Shown: positions 1-7,866, numbered from the stretch's first letter. The stretch: DNA of 11,865 bases from Planctomycetaceae bacterium (GCA_018658605.1 JABHUV010000053.1:1-11865); one strand, 5' to 3'. Numbers and translations are program-made. Notes: generated from the letters alone by a model not told the origin.

Positions 1-576
1 AATCGTAGTGGAACCTTCATCAAAGTTGTTGCCGTCTTTCGCACTGATGTAACCCCAACCACCAGAAGGTGTTTGGGCATTTGCGCTAAACTCAACAGCC
101 TTCTTTAAAATCTGTATCAATTCTTCGCGGCGTTCTAGATCTTCTTCTTCACCAATAACTTGTGACAAAAACAACATCGAAAACCCGTGGCCGTACGTGT
201 AACGATTGTCCGACAAGGGGTCGCCAATCAGCCCATTGGAACGCGCTTTCGTGGTGATGTAGTCAACACATTTCCGAATACCGCGAGCATAGGGACCTTG
301 AGTCGTTGTTGAACCGGAACAAATCAGGGCGGTACCTGCTAAAGCTGTCATCGCTGTAGGATAATTCCCAGCAGTCCAGTGTCCCAGCGATGACTGAGTA
401 CGCATCACCCAATCTAAACCCTTTTTGATCGAAGATTTCCAAGCTGGCTTAGTGTTAGCCGCCTGAATGACCCCAGGTACTGTCATTGGCAAACATGAAG
501 CTGCAACGAACGACTGCAACGCGCGACGGCGATTAATCAACGACCTTCCGGATTGATTTGATTGGCCACTCTTCAT
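1..576 (-). CDS. Tat-exported squalene-cyclase/prenyltransferase-like toroid protein (3' end outside window)
   Basis: The frame reads without a stop from the ATG at 576 to position 1, giving 192 residues; the C-terminal part is outside the window. The N-terminus has a twin-arginine signal: NRRRALQSF at about residues 15-23, then a short hydrophobic stretch ending near AANTKP (39-44). Mature sequence begins with an alpha-alpha repeat (GLDWVMRTQSSLGHW, 53-67), then YPTAMTALAGTALI, NGLIGDP, YTYGHGFSMLFLSQV, and a second QTPSGGWGY repeat (168-176). These GxW-type repeats are those of terpenoid cyclase/prenyltransferase alpha-alpha toroids. From memory, planctomycetes carry many close relatives, annotated as prenyltransferase/squalene oxidase repeat proteins, with no proven reaction. 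I do not see an Asp-rich catalytic DxDD motif in this part, so enzymatic cyclisation is not supported here. It lies downstream of, and in the same direction as, cobA-hemD. The SD is weak. Confidence 0.85.
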   Translation of the reverse strand, partial: MKSGQSNQSGRSLINRRRALQSFVAASCLPMTVPGVIQAANTKPAWKSSIKKGLDWVMRTQSSLGHWTAGNYPTAMTALAGTALICSGSTTTQGPYARGIRKCVDYITTKARSNGLIGDPLSDNRYTYGHGFSMLFLSQVIGEEEDLERREELIQILKKAVEFSANAQTPSGGWGYISAKDGNNFDEGSTTI

Positions 577-680
577 TTTGATGCATGCTCCGTTTTCGAT
601 TGCAATTTGAACGTCACTGCCTTTTCTGCCATTCTAACCAACAATTGCTTTGAATGATAGAAAAGACGTATCCAATCTAA

Positions 681-2198
681 TTACTTCAAGCTTTCGGTAA
701 TCGCTAAAATAAGTCCATCAAGTGTGTGTTCTTGCGCTTCTGCGTCGACCGTCACGTCTAATGCATTCAAAGCACCACTGGTAATCGAACTAATACTAGC
801 AACTTTGGCTTGTCCTAACGCTGAGCCAAGTAAGGTGACTAGGCTCCGACCAATCGCAGAGCTAGTAACCGTAATCCAATCAACTTCTCCTGCGGCAAGT
901 GCAGCTGCCACAACTGGATCGATCTCAGTAACATCACGACTCACATAGGCAACGACTTGCGTGACCTTCGCTCCATCGCTTTTCAACATATCGCATAAAG
1001 TATCACGACCTCGGCTCGCACGCACCAATAACACGGAGCTGCCAGAAGCCTCGTCACGTAACGACTCCGCTAACGATTCCGCTCGATACTCAGCCGGTAT
1101 TAAATCAGACTTCAAGTGTCGTTGTTCTAACGCCGCTGCGGTGCTAGGTCCAATCGCTGCGATCTTTACACCTGCAAACTGCCGAGCGTCCAACCCCAGC
1201 GTAGCCAACCGATCCAAAAAATACTGGACACCATTACGACTTGAAAAGACAATCCATTCAAAATCAGAAAGCCTATGAATTATTTGATCCACCTCTTCAT
1301 AGGATTCCGGCGGACCGATTTCAATCGCTGATTGGACTAACACGTCAGCGCCTAACTCCGATAACTTCGCGGTAAATTCCTGCGATTGTTCAGCGCTGCG
1401 AGTAACTAAGATTCGTTGACCAAATAACAGACGCTGCTCAAACCATGAATTCATGTCGGTCGCTCCTGCTACCTCACCTATAATTACAATAGCTGGGGGG
1501 CGAATGCGCTGTGTCCCCCTAAAATATTCTTGAACTTCTGACAGTGTACATTTTACCGAAAACTGATCCGTACAGCTAATCCGCCGCACGATCATCACAG
1601 GCGTTTCCGGCGACTTACCGTTTATTATTAGCTCATTGGTCCATATCTCTGCCGTCGTCACGCCCATATAAAACACTAATGTCCCCGGAAACTTCGCCAG
1701 CGACTGAAAATCCAACGAAGAAGATTCTTTGCCCGATTGCTCACTACCAGTTACGAAGGCAACTGCCGAAGCACAATCTCTGTGCGTCAACGGAACACCG
1801 ACACAACTACCAGCAGCCATTGCTGCTGTGATTCCCGGCACGACCTCGTAATCAATGTTATGTAAGGTTAAAGCATCGATCTCTTCAGCACAGCGAGCGA
1901 AAATCGCTGGATCCCCACCCTTGAGCCTGACGATCTTTAACCCCTGCTGGGCTAACCGCACCAATTCATCGTTGATTTCTTGTTGTGTCCAGAGTTTACC
2001 AATTCCGTGACGACCAAGACAAATCCGTCTCGCATCTAAACGTACATGCTGTAAAATCAACGGATTAGCCAAAAAATCATAGAGCACAACATCCGCCTGC
2101 TCGAGACACTCAGCTGCTCGTAACGTAATGTAACTGGGATCGCCTGGACCAGCACCTACGAGATAGACAAAACCGGGTAATGTTGTATCCTGAGTCAT
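681..2198 (-). CDS. cobA: CobA-HemD fusion: uroporphyrinogen-III C-methyltransferase / uroporphyrinogen-III synthase
   Basis: Bifunctional tetrapyrrole enzyme. Numbering from the ATG at 2198 (505 residues), the N-terminal half is a SAM-dependent SUMT: VYLVGAGPGDP at about 11-21, GRHG near 62, VRLKGGDPAIF at about 90-100, VVPGITAAMAA and GVPLTHR at about 119-140. It converts uroporphyrinogen III to precorrin-2, the branch point to sirohaem and cobalamin. The second half, from about residue 260 (GQRILVTRS), is HemD, which cyclises hydroxymethylbilane: WIVFSSRNGVQYF, AAIGPSTAAAL, VLLVRASRGR and WITVTSSAIGRSL are typical. Such fusions are known in several phyla. The start is uncertain: an in-frame ATG at 2264 adds 22 unconserved-looking residues and has a good AGGAAG upstream, while the ATG at 2198 sits directly before the conserved domain with a weaker AGCAGG. 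I chose 2198 on domain grounds. Confidence 0.92.
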   Translation of the reverse strand: MTQDTTLPGFVYLVGAGPGDPSYITLRAAECLEQADVVLYDFLANPLILQHVRLDARRICLGRHGIGKLWTQQEINDELVRLAQQGLKIVRLKGGDPAIFARCAEEIDALTLHNIDYEVVPGITAAMAAGSCVGVPLTHRDCASAVAFVTGSEQSGKESSSLDFQSLAKFPGTLVFYMGVTTAEIWTNELIINGKSPETPVMIVRRISCTDQFSVKCTLSEVQEYFRGTQRIRPPAIVIIGEVAGATDMNSWFEQRLLFGQRILVTRSAEQSQEFTAKLSELGADVLVQSAIEIGPPESYEEVDQIIHRLSDFEWIVFSSRNGVQYFLDRLATLGLDARQFAGVKIAAIGPSTAAALEQRHLKSDLIPAEYRAESLAESLRDEASGSSVLLVRASRGRDTLCDMLKSDGAKVTQVVAYVSRDVTEIDPVVAAALAAGEVDWITVTSSAIGRSLVTLLGSALGQAKVASISSITSGALNALDVTVDAEAQEHTLDGLILAITESLK

Positions 2199-2307
2199 AG
2201 TAACCTGCTGTGAATACCCAAAATCTTTAACCCCTATACCATTTGGTTTGCAACGCAACTTCATTACTTCCTACCAACTATTCTAAAATTGATCAGGATA
2301 TTTTCGA

Positions 2308-3705
2308 TTGGAACCTGCACCCACTAAATCTGCAAGGCATCCGCTAACAAACCAAGCTGATTATCAAGCAGGCCTGTCACGTAGTGAACGTCAAACGCTG
2401 CAACACCTTTTCGAAAAAGCACTCGAGTGGCTCCAGCACTCCCCGCCGAATTATCAACAGACTCTCGCTGGGCTGGGCCAGTGCATGAAATCGGATCCGC
2501 AGGCAGCCGTCTACTGTTTTGAATATCTACAAACAATTGAAGCAGCCATTAAAGCAAACCATCTGCGATTTAATTGGTTCGAGCGACGGAAAAATCGTAG
2601 GCTTGTCCTCGAAATCAAGCAACTTGTAAAAGCTGAGAATTGGCAAGCAGTTTTTGAGCTTGCTCCCAAAGCCATTTATCACAATCCTCAACATGCGCAA
2701 TTATTAACGCTCCTTGCTATAGCTTGCCAAACGATAGATGCTCCGGATTGTGCCCGAGCGTATTGTCAATTTGCGTTGAAGTACGATCCTAGCTGCCAAT
2801 CAACACATAGCCAAATCATTAATAACTATTTAGCGACGGGACAATTCGATGATGCCAATGATCATTGGTTGCAGTTGCGCACTCAAAACATCTTTACACT
2901 TAACCAGTTACAACAACTCGAACTGGCACTTCCAGTTGAAATTCGAGCAACCCTACCCTCCCTAGAACTTGTAATAGAAATTGACCATTTGGATAAACAA
3001 TTATCCCAAAATCCTCAAGACGAGAAAACCTGGCACCAACTGTGCAAACTTTACCAACACAATCAACTGTTCTCTCGTGCACTGGAATGTTGCCAATTAG
3101 CGAATCAAGCATTAGGTAAAAGGGCGGAGTGGGAGCAATTGAGTTTACGATTGCGCAAACAACAAGCTGAAAACAGGATCAGTTTTTATGAGCGAGCGAG
3201 CGCAACTTCTAAGGATTTCGCGCCACCGTGGCTCATGGATGCCTTAACGGATGAATTGATGCGAGTACGAACGGAATATTATCAATCACGTTGCACAACA
3301 TTTCCTAATGAAAAAGACAATTTCGTTCGACTCGCTTGGTGTTTATCTGAAGCGGATAATTCTTACGAGGCGTTAAAAGTTTTCAATAACGTCGATCTCA
3401 GTCAACTCTCACCGCGATGGTCGGTTATCACGTTGCTCGGACAAGGTGAAACAGCACAACGCTTACGCCAATTCGACAAAGCAATAGAATCATTTACAAA
3501 CGCACTGAATATCTTCGAAAAATCCCACGAAAACATACAACAAAGTGATCTGGAATTAGTTGATATCCCTACACTACAACACGAACAGATAGGGCTGCGA
3601 CTACTCAAAAGGTCCAAACTACTGTCCCAAGCAATGGATTTACCTCAAATCACCCAACAATGCGCTACGATCGCAAAAAAAACCTCGCTAACTATAGATA
3701 TCTGA
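2308..3705 (+). CDS. TPR-type helical repeat protein of unknown function
   Basis: 465 residues read from a TTG codon. The frame is closed by TGA at 2290-2292, and no ATG or GTG lies between that stop and the TTG. AGGA at 2295-2298, nine bases upstream, supports the TTG. The next in-frame ATG would remove about 59 residues. There is no signal peptide or membrane segment, so it is probably cytoplasmic. The protein is rich in Gln, Leu and Ala and almost wholly helical in character. TPR-like units are visible at about 112-145 (WQAVFELAPKAIYHNPQ), 147-180 (ARAYCQFALKYDPS), 241-272 (WHQLCKLYQHNQLFSRALECC) and 376-406 (LGQGETAQRLRQFDKAIESF). TPRs mediate protein contacts; nothing shows which partner. 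It is divergent from cobA-hemD and 158 bp upstream of rpsT. I do not recognise a specific family. The reading frame is solid, the function is not. Confidence 0.75.
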   Translation: MEPAPTKSARHPLTNQADYQAGLSRSERQTLQHLFEKALEWLQHSPPNYQQTLAGLGQCMKSDPQAAVYCFEYLQTIEAAIKANHLRFNWFERRKNRRLVLEIKQLVKAENWQAVFELAPKAIYHNPQHAQLLTLLAIACQTIDAPDCARAYCQFALKYDPSCQSTHSQIINNYLATGQFDDANDHWLQLRTQNIFTLNQLQQLELALPVEIRATLPSLELVIEIDHLDKQLSQNPQDEKTWHQLCKLYQHNQLFSRALECCQLANQALGKRAEWEQLSLRLRKQQAENRISFYERASATSKDFAPPWLMDALTDELMRVRTEYYQSRCTTFPNEKDNFVRLAWCLSEADNSYEALKVFNNVDLSQLSPRWSVITLLGQGETAQRLRQFDKAIESFTNALNIFEKSHENIQQSDLELVDIPTLQHEQIGLRLLKRSKLLSQAMDLPQITQQCATIAKKTSLTIDI

Positions 3706-3720
3706 GCAATTCAGCGCCTA

Positions 3721-3741
3721 GACAAAACGCTAGTTTTAGTC
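3721..3741 (+). terminator. Hairpin just after the TPR gene, possible terminator
   Basis: GACAAAAC (3721-3728) pairs with GTTTT and GTC (3733-3737, 3739-3741) around a GCTA loop, an 8-bp stem with one bulged A. It starts 15 bases after the TGA stop at 3703-3705. No T-tract follows, so it is at best a weak or factor-dependent terminator, or only a 3' stabilising hairpin. Confidence 0.3.
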
Positions 3742-3821
3742 GATAAATGATGTTTCGACGAAAATCAAAACACGTCGACAATCGATAAAATATTTAGAAT
3801 CACATACTTAAGTACATTTAG

Positions 3822-3849
3822 AGACCCTGGTCTAAGAACGCTAGCTAGC
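3822..3849 (+). promoter_or_regulatory. Structured leader of rpsT: hairpin plus 10-bp palindrome
   Basis: AGACC (3822-3826) pairs with GGTCT (3829-3833). It is followed by the perfect palindrome GCTAGCTAGC at 3840-3849, only six bases before the GGAGA ribosome binding site (3856-3860). CTGG at 3827-3830 could alternatively pair with CCAG at 3850-3853. S20 is translationally autoregulated in E. coli, so a leader target is conceivable here; that link is inference. I found no convincing promoter between 3742 and 3821, only an isolated TAAAAT (3786-3791). Confidence 0.3.
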
Positions 3850-3863
3850 CCAGTTGGAGAATT

Positions 3864-4172
3864 ATGCCAAATTCAGCAAGTGCCGAAAAACGACTTCGTC
3901 AAAACCACTCACGCCGCGATGCAAACCGAGCGACTCGTTCGAAATTGCGAACATACATTCGTCGCGTTCAAGAAGCAACCGAGGCCTACGAAGCTGCCAT
4001 TGCCGAAAATGGCGATGCGGATGCAGCATTAGCGACTGTCAATGAAGCATATCGTGACGCGCAAATCAAAATCGATAAAGCTGGTGCTAAGAGCCTGATT
4101 CATAAAAACAAAGCCGCTCGTACCAAATCTCGCCTACAAAAGATGATTAAAAAGGCCAAAGGCATCGCCTAA
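3864..4172 (+). CDS. rpsT: 30S ribosomal protein S20
   Basis: 102 residues, somewhat longer than the usual 85-90. S20 binds 16S rRNA in the body of the small subunit and acts early in 30S assembly. The N-terminus PNSASAEKRLRQNHSRR matches the family's basic first helix, with the typical spacing of Ala, Lys and Arg. The C-terminal KNKAARTKSRLQKMIKK is the second conserved basic segment. The acidic, Ala-rich stretch between them (about 46-64) accounts for the extra length. The start is fixed by GGAGA at 3856-3860 with a three-base gap to ATG, one of the best SD sites in the window. It appears to be a single-gene unit, preceded by the TPR gene and facing pyrK. Confidence 0.97.
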   Translation: MPNSASAEKRLRQNHSRRDANRATRSKLRTYIRRVQEATEAYEAAIAENGDADAALATVNEAYRDAQIKIDKAGAKSLIHKNKAARTKSRLQKMIKKAKGIA

Positions 4173-4206
4173 GACCGACATTGCGGAATACGTGAAGACT
4201 GTTGGC

Positions 4207-4249
4207 TGCCACAGAGACGGGCGCGTCCGTCAACAAATATCGAGTGGCA
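4207..4249. terminator. Nested hairpin between converging rpsT and pyrK, possible bidirectional terminator
   Basis: Inner stem GACGG (4216-4220) / CCGTC (4227-4231) with loop GCGCGT, enclosed by TGCCAC (4207-4212) / GTGGCA (4244-4249). It fills the 93-bp gap between two converging genes, where a shared terminator is expected. No T-tract is present on either strand, so intrinsic termination is doubtful. Confidence 0.35.
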
Positions 4250-4265
4250 ATTTGTGGCCGTAGCT

Positions 4266-5177
4266 TTAGCCCCAGACAATTTTCTCTGCGTCAAATACGG
4301 GGCCGTCAACACAGGTACGTTTGTAGTCCCACGAACCATCAGATTCTTTGCACCGCGTGACGCAACTAAAGCAAATTCCAATACCACATGCCATGGGCGT
4401 CTCTAAGGATACTCGGCACGGCACACTCCATTGCTGGGCAACTTTGGCAACTGCCTCCATCATTCGGTCAGGCCCACAACAAACCACCTGTACCCCCTGA
4501 TTGCTACCGTATGCTTTCTCGTCGGTTTGTAGCACTTGTTCAAGCACTTCGGTCACCAGCCCCTGTACACCCGCGGAACCATCATCCGTACAAATCTGCG
4601 TATTCACACCGATCTGTTCAAAATCATCAACTCCAGCCAACAATTCTGCATTCCGCGCACCATAGCAAAACGTAACCTGTTGGGCAGGTGGACATTCACG
4701 TCCAAATTTTTGTAGTCCAAGGTATTCACGAGCCAGACATAAAAACGGCGTCTGCCCAATACCACCGGCCACCATAATCAGGTGCCTCGTCTCAATTGGA
4801 CGGAATCCGTTTCCTAATGGCCCCCAAACTACTAGTTTCTGTCCAGGCTCCGCGTTGACTAGGCGAGTCGTTAAATTTCCCTTCACCAAATAGACCACAT
4901 CAATATCGGACCAGTTTCCAGATTCATCCTGATGCAAATCATAAACTGCCAATGGACGACCTATTAAAGGGTCGTCGCGATCGGCTAGTCGTAGCATAAT
5001 AAACTGACCCGGCTGAGCTGCCGCGGCAATCGCTGGACAACGGAATCGCAACCTCCAAGTTCCTAGAGCCACTTCGATATTTTCAACGACGACAACGGTT
5101 TCTTGCGCCGAACCGTCCGCGTAAAAATCTGCCTGCAAAGGATTGGACTTAGTACTACTATCCGCATTAGAATTCAT
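4266..5177 (-). CDS. pyrK: Dihydroorotate dehydrogenase electron transfer subunit (PyrK-like FAD/2Fe-2S protein)
   Basis: 303 residues, slightly longer than typical PyrK (about 250-265) because of a polar 25-residue N-terminus. The domain order is that of the ferredoxin-reductase-like family. An FAD-binding barrel has PGQFIML and RPLAVYD (74-80), a nucleotide-binding domain has VAGGIGQTP (136-144) and CCGPDRMM (233-240), and a C-terminal 2Fe-2S cluster has Cys264, Cys269, Cys272 and Cys289 (C-x4-C-x2-C-x16-C). In class 1B enzymes PyrK passes electrons from the PyrD flavin to NAD+, in pyrimidine synthesis. No pyrD is in the window, so the partner must be elsewhere; a role with another flavoprotein cannot be excluded. 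It is the last gene of the tatC-rluB-pyrK run, eight bases after the rluB stop, so co-transcription is likely. No clear SD precedes the ATG. Confidence 0.9.
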   Translation of the reverse strand: MNSNADSSTKSNPLQADFYADGSAQETVVVVENIEVALGTWRLRFRCPAIAAAAQPGQFIMLRLADRDDPLIGRPLAVYDLHQDESGNWSDIDVVYLVKGNLTTRLVNAEPGQKLVVWGPLGNGFRPIETRHLIMVAGGIGQTPFLCLAREYLGLQKFGRECPPAQQVTFCYGARNAELLAGVDDFEQIGVNTQICTDDGSAGVQGLVTEVLEQVLQTDEKAYGSNQGVQVVCCGPDRMMEAVAKVAQQWSVPCRVSLETPMACGIGICFSCVTRCKESDGSWDYKRTCVDGPVFDAEKIVWG

Positions 5178-5185
5178 AAGACTGA

Positions 5186-6253
5186 TTACCTTCGACGTCC
5201 TCGACGCGCGCCTGATTTACCTCGGCCTGTGAGACTAGTTTGACGTCCACGACCAGTCGACGCACGTTGCCGATTCCCTGTGCTTTGTGATCGTGGCTTT
5301 GAATTGCGCGAGTCAGCTGCTCTACGTGAGGCTGAACTATCTTTACGCACTCTTGCTGTTCGTTTCTTCTTGACCCCAGAGGCACTACGGGATTTGGATT
5401 TCGTTAGCTTCTTCAACGCTGAAACTTCACGATAAGTCAATTCTCGATATGCACCTTCCGGTAAATCGGCCAAACGAATGGGACCAATCGCAATACGTTT
5501 AAGCATCAACACCTTGTGTCGAACTCGAGCCAGAACTCGTCGAATCTCGCGATTCTTGCCTTCACTAAGAACCATCTCTAAATCCGTCGTTTTTTTCCGA
5601 TGCGATTTAATTCGAATCGACTCAACATGTGCTTTGCCATCCGACAAATAGACTCCTTCACGGATCTCGGCCAAATCCTCGCGACGCATGTCACCCGCCA
5701 CTCGAACTAAATAAACTTTGCTGACCTCATAACTTGGATGCGCAATCCGATTCGCTAGTTCACCGTCATTGGTAATAATAATCAAACCTTCGCTAGACCG
5801 GTCTAACCGACCGATCGTGAAAAGATGATTCGCATCTCCAATTAAGTCCAACACTCTCAATCGCCCAGCCGGATCGTTGTTCGTGCACAACACACCAGCA
5901 GGTTTGTTGAGCATATAGTATCGTAGTGTGGGGCGAGCAATGTGTTGTCCGTCCACTTTAATTTCTTGTTCATCCGGATTTACTTTGGTGCCTAGCTTTT
6001 TGACCACTTGGCGATCAACTTCAACCCTACCTTCCGATATCAACTCTTCACAACTACGGCGACTTCCCAGGCCTGCGGCGGCAAGTACTTTTTGAAGTCG
6101 AACTTCGGTACCACCAGCGGCCAATTTGCGGGTTCCCCCAGACTGAGAACGTGATGTGGACTTTTTGCTAGCGTTTGTTGGTCGAGGACGAACGGGAGCC
6201 TGCTTGGGCTGACGCTTGCTCGTTGATGGATTTGTCTTTTTTGCGGGTAACAT
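5186..6253 (-). CDS. rluB: 23S rRNA pseudouridine synthase, RsuA/RluB family, with long basic tails
   Basis: 355 residues. A basic, Ser/Lys/Arg-rich N-terminal tail (1-48) is followed by an S4 RNA-binding domain (about 51-98, RLQKVLAAAGLGSRRSCEEL). The catalytic domain (about 108-280) has YYMLNKPAG, then GRLDRSSEGL with catalytic Asp151, HPSYEVSKVY, and GKNREIRRVL near 232-241. It isomerises uridine to pseudouridine; E. coli RluB acts at position 2605 of 23S rRNA. Assignment to RluB rather than RluF/RluE/RsuA is by overall pattern and is not certain. The last 70 residues (about 284-355) are low-complexity and very basic, ending GARRGRRR, probably disordered and RNA-binding. It lies between tatC (68-bp gap) and pyrK (8-bp gap), in the same direction. 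The ATG lacks a clear SD. Confidence 0.92.
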   Translation of the reverse strand: MLPAKKTNPSTSKRQPKQAPVRPRPTNASKKSTSRSQSGGTRKLAAGGTEVRLQKVLAAAGLGSRRSCEELISEGRVEVDRQVVKKLGTKVNPDEQEIKVDGQHIARPTLRYYMLNKPAGVLCTNNDPAGRLRVLDLIGDANHLFTIGRLDRSSEGLIIITNDGELANRIAHPSYEVSKVYLVRVAGDMRREDLAEIREGVYLSDGKAHVESIRIKSHRKKTTDLEMVLSEGKNREIRRVLARVRHKVLMLKRIAIGPIRLADLPEGAYRELTYREVSALKKLTKSKSRSASGVKKKRTARVRKDSSASRRAADSRNSKPRSQSTGNRQRASTGRGRQTSLTGRGKSGARRGRRR

Positions 6254-6321
6254 GGCTATTTTCTGATCGCAGTGGATTAGTACTACGTCTTTTGTATTGT
6301 CATTATGAAAAGGTCAATAAA

Positions 6322-7803
6322 TTAGGCGGGGTCATAACCATCCGCATAAGGATTACGATTGCGCGGCATGAATCTGCAGAGTGTAATTCCGAAGAAGTAA
6401 AGAATTGTTAATGGTCCGGCGAGCATTAACATACTCAGGGGATCAGCGGGGGTCAAAAACATCGATGCAATAAAGATAATTAAGACCGCAACTCTCCACT
6501 TTGCCAAGTAAGCTTCGATCGTAAAAATCCCAATCCGCTGTAGCATCAGCATCACCAACGGTAGCTGAAAAGCAATCCCAAAACCGAGCGGCAAGAACAT
6601 CACAAATCCTAACCACTCGCTAATACGGGGGTCTGGGTCGATCTCCATCATGCGGTTGTAGCTGAATAGGAAATCTAATACCGGTTCCATCACTACGAAA
6701 AATGCCATGGCCGCACCACCAAAAAACAACAACAAGCTAAACGGCAAATATATGTAAACGTATTTTCGTTCGTGTGGATACAAACCAGCAGCAATGAACT
6801 GCCAAATCTGATAGAAAAGCCATGGGCTCGACAGAATAATTCCGCCAATGAATGCTGCCTTAATCCAAATCATGAATCCCTCGTGAGCGTTAAGAGTCTG
6901 CACCCTCACGTCAACTTTCTCCCAAACCGGTACTGTAATAGTGACAGGGCGCGCGGAACGAAGATATTCACTAAACGCATTGGTAATAATAAACTTGTTA
7001 ACTCGGCGGATTGCATCCTGACGTGCAACAGTTGTCGACTCGCGTTGGACCTGCTGCTCTAACACCGCAAACACCTTTGCCACATCAATCGCATTTTCAT
7101 CAGCATTCTCTAAACCGAAATCCATCCAACTAGACGTCTTCCGTTCAACCTTCTCCTGCACCAATTCTCGCAATGATTCATTTTCAAAAAGATCCGGCAC
7201 GTTTGCCCATACATTGAGAAACTCCACAACAGCGACCGCGGATACGCCGACTTCAACATCACCGTCTGCCAGTTGTGCTGACTTGTTAAACGACTTGCGT
7301 AGTTCCTCCGGTAATTTTGCCAATAAATATTTTGCCCACTCTTGCTTAGCGTGCGATTGAATATGTTGCAAAAACAAAAGATGGTTCGATTCACCACCAT
7401 CCTCAATTAGAAAATCTTGCTCCACAAACATATAGCTTTTATATTGCAATGCCCCGAACAGCTCCGGCATGGATTGACGCAAGTTGATGAACAACTGGTC
7501 GATTTCAATTTCCATCGTATCGGCGGAATAGCCCTCATCTCCAATCATTCCGGCGGTTTCCGCGAGCCTAAAGCTATCCGTTCGGACCAAGTCAAATGAC
7601 CGCTGCTGATAATACTCACGCAACGCTTCTTTCAAAGGCATTTGAATCTCTTTTACAATATCTTTGGCAAGAAAGATTCCAACGCCAACGCCGACCAGTA
7701 AACCAATCATCCCGCGAAACAAACATTGTCGCAATTCTTCTAAGTGATCGCCGAATGACATCGTGGATTCGGAAAACAAGTCTTCCTTGGGATGCTTTGC
7801 CAT
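6322..7803 (-). CDS. tatC: Twin-arginine translocase subunit TatC with a very large first exported loop
   Basis: 493 residues, about twice the usual 240-260. TatC is the polytopic core of the Tat translocase and recognises the RR signal of folded export substrates. The family frame is intact. The cytoplasmic N-terminus has DHLEELRQ (19-26), TM1 spans about 28-47, and AKDIVKEIQMPL (46-57) matches the start of loop P1. After the insert come TM2 (about 311-340, SSPWLFYQIWQFIAAGLYPHERK with Glu345), TM3 (349-377, ending FFVVMEPVLDFLF), TM4 (397-421), TM5 ending MFLTPADPLSM (448-458), and TM6 (to about 477). Between residues about 68 and 298 lies a soluble, charged, mostly helical insert that should face the exoplasmic side. 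It appears to be the first gene of tatC-rluB-pyrK. The ATG at 7803 has no strong SD. I see no tatA or tatB nearby. Confidence 0.95.
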   Translation of the reverse strand: MAKHPKEDLFSESTMSFGDHLEELRQCLFRGMIGLLVGVGVGIFLAKDIVKEIQMPLKEALREYYQQRSFDLVRTDSFRLAETAGMIGDEGYSADTMEIEIDQLFINLRQSMPELFGALQYKSYMFVEQDFLIEDGGESNHLLFLQHIQSHAKQEWAKYLLAKLPEELRKSFNKSAQLADGDVEVGVSAVAVVEFLNVWANVPDLFENESLRELVQEKVERKTSSWMDFGLENADENAIDVAKVFAVLEQQVQRESTTVARQDAIRRVNKFIITNAFSEYLRSARPVTITVPVWEKVDVRVQTLNAHEGFMIWIKAAFIGGIILSSPWLFYQIWQFIAAGLYPHERKYVYIYLPFSLLLFFGGAAMAFFVVMEPVLDFLFSYNRMMEIDPDPRISEWLGFVMFLPLGFGIAFQLPLVMLMLQRIGIFTIEAYLAKWRVAVLIIFIASMFLTPADPLSMLMLAGPLTILYFFGITLCRFMPRNRNPYADGYDPA

Positions 7804-7866
7804 GATATTTGCCGCAATAAATGTGTGGTTGGTGTGTATGCTGAAACGGATTCAGGGGTGTCTAGT

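Noticed and set aside
6175..6411. 78-codon plus-strand frame spanning the rluB start and tatC end
   Set aside because: Antisense to two solid genes, no SD, no recognisable features.
7110..7406. 98-codon minus-strand frame inside the tatC insertion
   Set aside because: It is antiphase to a continuous TatC frame; considered as a possible nested gene or frameshift, but the TatC frame is unbroken and rejoins TM2 correctly.
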